A model generated the notes under the pieces. It did not search any database and was not told where the DNA came from. It worked only from the letters and a program-made list of their open reading frames with translations. The position numbers were made by a program, and so were the translations under genes. A DNA stretch of 64,000 bases from an uncultured Christensenella sp. Its GTDB lineage: Bacteria > Bacillota > Clostridia > Christensenellales > CAG-917. Where the stretch lies: positions 124,001 through 188,000 of the forward strand of contig CAJTQT010000001.1 of the NCBI GenBank assembly GCA_910578325.1. The letters are read 5' to 3'. This document shows, piece after piece, positions 61,834 to 64,000 of this stretch (position 1 is the stretch's first letter; every line of letters begins with the position of its first letter).

Positions 61834-61864
61834 AAATCGGCGGGAAACACTATCCCGCCGATTT
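61834..61864 (-). terminator. Terminator of the DUF2804 gene
   Basis: A 12-base-pair stem, AAATCGGCGGGA (61834-61845) with TCCCGCCGATTT (61853-61864), followed by a T-rich tract on the minus strand. Confidence 0.8.
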
Positions 61865-61899
61865 AAACCGTTTAGATATCCGAAAACATCAAAACCTTC

Positions 61900-63018
61900 T
61901 CACCACTTATTTTCTACGTACTCGCAGAAAGCGTACATATCCTTGATTTCAAGTTTTTTGCCGTCGTCGAGAACCACTGTTCCGTTCCAAAGTCCGTGCA
62001 CCTGATGAGAATGCAGACGTACGATATTAAGCCCGTTCATATCGGAATGATGGTCATAAGTCGGAGTCATAGTCAAATCAAATCTGCCGTCCTCGGAAAT
62101 AAAGTGCCACGGTTGCATATATTTGTCCGGTTTCGGGAAAACCTCAACGTCGACAGAACCTATCTTGTGCGCCACGCCGTCGTAAAACAAGCAGGTTTCG
62201 GTTGCGTTGTCTTCGTCGCCGATACCCCAAGTGATTTCAAAGCCGAAGATATGGTCGTTGCCATCCTCATCCTTGATATACTGCGCGCCGTTGCCCCAGT
62301 ACCAAACGTTCTTATAAGGCCAGACGCCTCTTCCCCAGTCCAACACGCAGAAAGTGTCCTTTTTCTCGAATACAAACTCCTCGTCTCCGCATCTGAACGT
62401 GCCTTCGCAAGGCATACAGTTCTGTTTCATCGTCATAAAGAACCGTGTCGGCAAATACTCTCCTTTCTTCTTGAACGGAGTGACAATAGTAATGCTCTGG
62501 TGGTCGTCAAACAAATCCATACGGAATCTCGCCTCGACCGTCTGCCCCTTGTACGGGCCTACAAATTCGAGCGTGCGCAAAGTCTTATCCGTAACCGCGC
62601 GGAACAGATATTTACCTTTCTTGTACTCCACCACGTTAGGCTCGTCTCCGTTTTCGGGAAGCACAACCTTATTCTTTCCGCCGAGCCAGAGCGACATACT
62701 GGAAATAATCTTCTTCTCCTTGCCGCTGACGTCTACGAGATTAGCCGAAGCATAACCGCCGATAGAAATGTTCGCAATGGAAATCTGAACCATATATCTG
62801 CCGTTACAGACCTGATAAAAGTCCCATTCCTTGCCTCTCATCTGAGGACGGGCAAGAGTACGCTTGTAATTAAATAGGTTATGACGCGCCCATCCGCCTC
62901 TGACTTGCAAATTACCTTCGTTGTCCAACAACTGAACGGGTTTAGTATATTCTACCTGATTACGCTTGTGACCGAGTTCCTGCCAGCCCACGTAAGTTTT
63001 CTTGATTTGATCAGCCAT
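61900..63018 (-). CDS. DUF2804 family protein
   Basis: This 372-residue protein has the DUF2804 hallmark LDWGRGVWPYKNVWYWGNG near residue 230, an N-terminal domain around NLFNYKRTLARPQMRGKEWD and a C-terminal NGLNIVRLHSHQVHGLWNG. The fold is thought to resemble lipocalin-like hydroxysteroid or lipid-binding proteins, but no activity is established. There is no signal peptide. GGAGAGG precedes the ATG. It is monocistronic. Confidence 0.85.
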   Translation of the reverse strand: MADQIKKTYVGWQELGHKRNQVEYTKPVQLLDNEGNLQVRGGWARHNLFNYKRTLARPQMRGKEWDFYQVCNGRYMVQISIANISIGGYASANLVDVSGKEKKIISSMSLWLGGKNKVVLPENGDEPNVVEYKKGKYLFRAVTDKTLRTLEFVGPYKGQTVEARFRMDLFDDHQSITIVTPFKKKGEYLPTRFFMTMKQNCMPCEGTFRCGDEEFVFEKKDTFCVLDWGRGVWPYKNVWYWGNGAQYIKDEDGNDHIFGFEITWGIGDEDNATETCLFYDGVAHKIGSVDVEVFPKPDKYMQPWHFISEDGRFDLTMTPTYDHHSDMNGLNIVRLHSHQVHGLWNGTVVLDDGKKLEIKDMYAFCEYVENKW

Positions 63019-63189
63019 AATACCTCTCCAAACATTTATAATACAATTGTATTACAAACCGAGACAAAAAACAATAGCGAAATTTCAGAACTCAAAACTA
63101 TCGGCTCGGACTACTAATGCCGCGCCGATTATTACGTCTGCTTCAACAAAATATCTTATTTAGAATCGAAATTCAGCCCGTATTTGAAT

Positions 63190-64000
63190 TTACACCACGT
63201 TGGAAATTTCCGCAACGTGTCCCCGCTGATTGAAACGTTTCGTTTTAAATATTCCCCATCGTACGTCCGCATTCAGATTATCGACGTTCAGTGTTCCGGT
63301 TGACCTATTGTTGGTAAATATGACAGAACTTGTTCTCGCGCCTGCTATACCGCCAATATGCGGCTGCAAAGTATGACTATCCCAAAACTTACACACGACT
63401 CTTACCGTGCCTTTAAATGTGCAGGAGTCGACCTTACCTTTCGCGCAGTAACCCACGATTCCGCCGATATAGTCATTGTCCGAATGCCACTCTGAATAAT
63501 TTACAGAGCCGTCAACTGTACAGTTTAATATCTGCCCCTCGGAATATCCCGCTATTGCTCCGACATATTGCCCGCCGATAATAGATGAAGTGTAAAGATT
63601 ACAATTCTTTATTACTCCGTAATTTCTCGCGACTATGCCTCCCACATATTTTCCGTAATATTCCCGCGAGCCGTTAAAATAACCAGTTGCCCTGCAATTA
63701 TCGATTGTACCGTAGTTTTCGATAGCCAAACCGCCAATCGAATTTGTTTTCTGCGTCAAAGAACTTTTGTAAAATATTGTTATTTCCAAATTTTTTATAA
63801 TGCCGCTTGTGCCAATCTTCCTGAACAGTGCTACGTCACCGTTGGGAAGTTTGCCCGAATCGTAAAAACTAATACTGTTTCCCGCACCTTCCAAAACGCC
63901 GTTGAACGTGACGTCAAACACATTTGCCGTATTAGAACCCCAAAAATTAGCGGATTTCAAAATAAAGCAACTGGAAACAACACCGTTAACCGCCGTTGTC
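63190..64000 (-). CDS. GLUG-repeat surface protein, 5' end outside the window
   Basis: The frame is open to the right edge and ends at 63190, giving the last 270 residues. It consists of repeats of the GLUG type: YVGGIVARNYGVIKNC, YVGAIAGYSEGQILNC, YIGGIVGYCAKGKVDSC, HIGGIAGARTSSVIFTNN. These right-handed beta-solenoid repeats occur in large secreted or surface-anchored proteins. The C-terminus carries no LPXTG or other anchor; an N-terminal signal would lie outside the window. Confidence 0.85.
   Translation of the reverse strand, partial: TTAVNGVVSSCFILKSANFWGSNTANVFDVTFNGVLEGAGNSISFYDSGKLPNGDVALFRKIGTSGIIKNLEITIFYKSSLTQKTNSIGGLAIENYGTIDNCRATGYFNGSREYYGKYVGGIVARNYGVIKNCNLYTSSIIGGQYVGAIAGYSEGQILNCTVDGSVNYSEWHSDNDYIGGIVGYCAKGKVDSCTFKGTVRVVCKFWDSHTLQPHIGGIAGARTSSVIFTNNRSTGTLNVDNLNADVRWGIFKTKRFNQRGHVAEISNVV

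Overview
The window looks like chromosomal DNA of a low-GC Gram-positive bacterium (Bacillota, Clostridia-like), probably an uncultured gut anaerobe of the Christensenellales type. That placement is an inference. It rests on AGGAGG-type ribosome binding sites, consensus TTGACA-17-TATAAT promoters, five lipoproteins with short lipoboxes, the ecfA1-ecfA2-ecfT-truA order, the glmU-pth-mfd order, a walJ/rlmH neighbourhood, and a collagen-like protein with a BclA-type C-terminal domain. Almost all genes lie on the minus strand; only four predicted genes are on the plus strand. There is no intact insertion sequence, prophage or CRISPR array.

Region 1 (1-17947): one uninterrupted minus-strand reading frame fills the first 18 kb and runs off the left edge. 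It encodes at least 5,982 residues of a giant secreted lipoprotein, built from about sixteen degenerate copies of a module with a YIDLS-like anchor and acidic linkers. It has its own consensus promoter.

Region 2 (18-29 kb): a membrane acyltransferase-like protein, a bacterial PH-domain protein, a GH127-family protein lacking the family's cysteine motif, an ApgM-type phosphoglycerate mutase, a membrane protein, an HGGG-type esterase, a condensation-fold acyltransferase paired with a membrane protein, and a collagen-like surface or exosporium protein.

Region 3 (29-48.9 kb) is mainly housekeeping: mfd, pth, a glmU relative with a shrunken uridyltransferase half, tadA, rlmH, two CPBP membrane proteases, walJ, three membrane or zinc-ribbon genes sharing a short peptide motif, glnS, truA and the ECF transporter genes.

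Region 4 (49-57.2 kb): two lipoproteins, cyclophilin, a BaiN-type flavoprotein, a deoxyribosyltransferase overlapping an HD-domain gene, and a sigma factor / C39-like peptidase / single-pass membrane protein cassette.

Region 5 (57.2-64 kb) is more accessory: small membrane and flavin-binding proteins, a candidate small RNA, a lipoprotein, decayed gene fragments beside tRNA-Ser(GCT), a ZIP metal transporter, a DUF2804 protein, and the end of a GLUG-repeat surface protein entering from the right edge.

Two themes recur. One is investment in the cell surface: the giant lipoprotein, four smaller lipoproteins, the collagen-like protein and the GLUG protein. The other is a set of genes whose canonical promoters sit so close to the start codon that the transcripts should be leaderless or nearly so.
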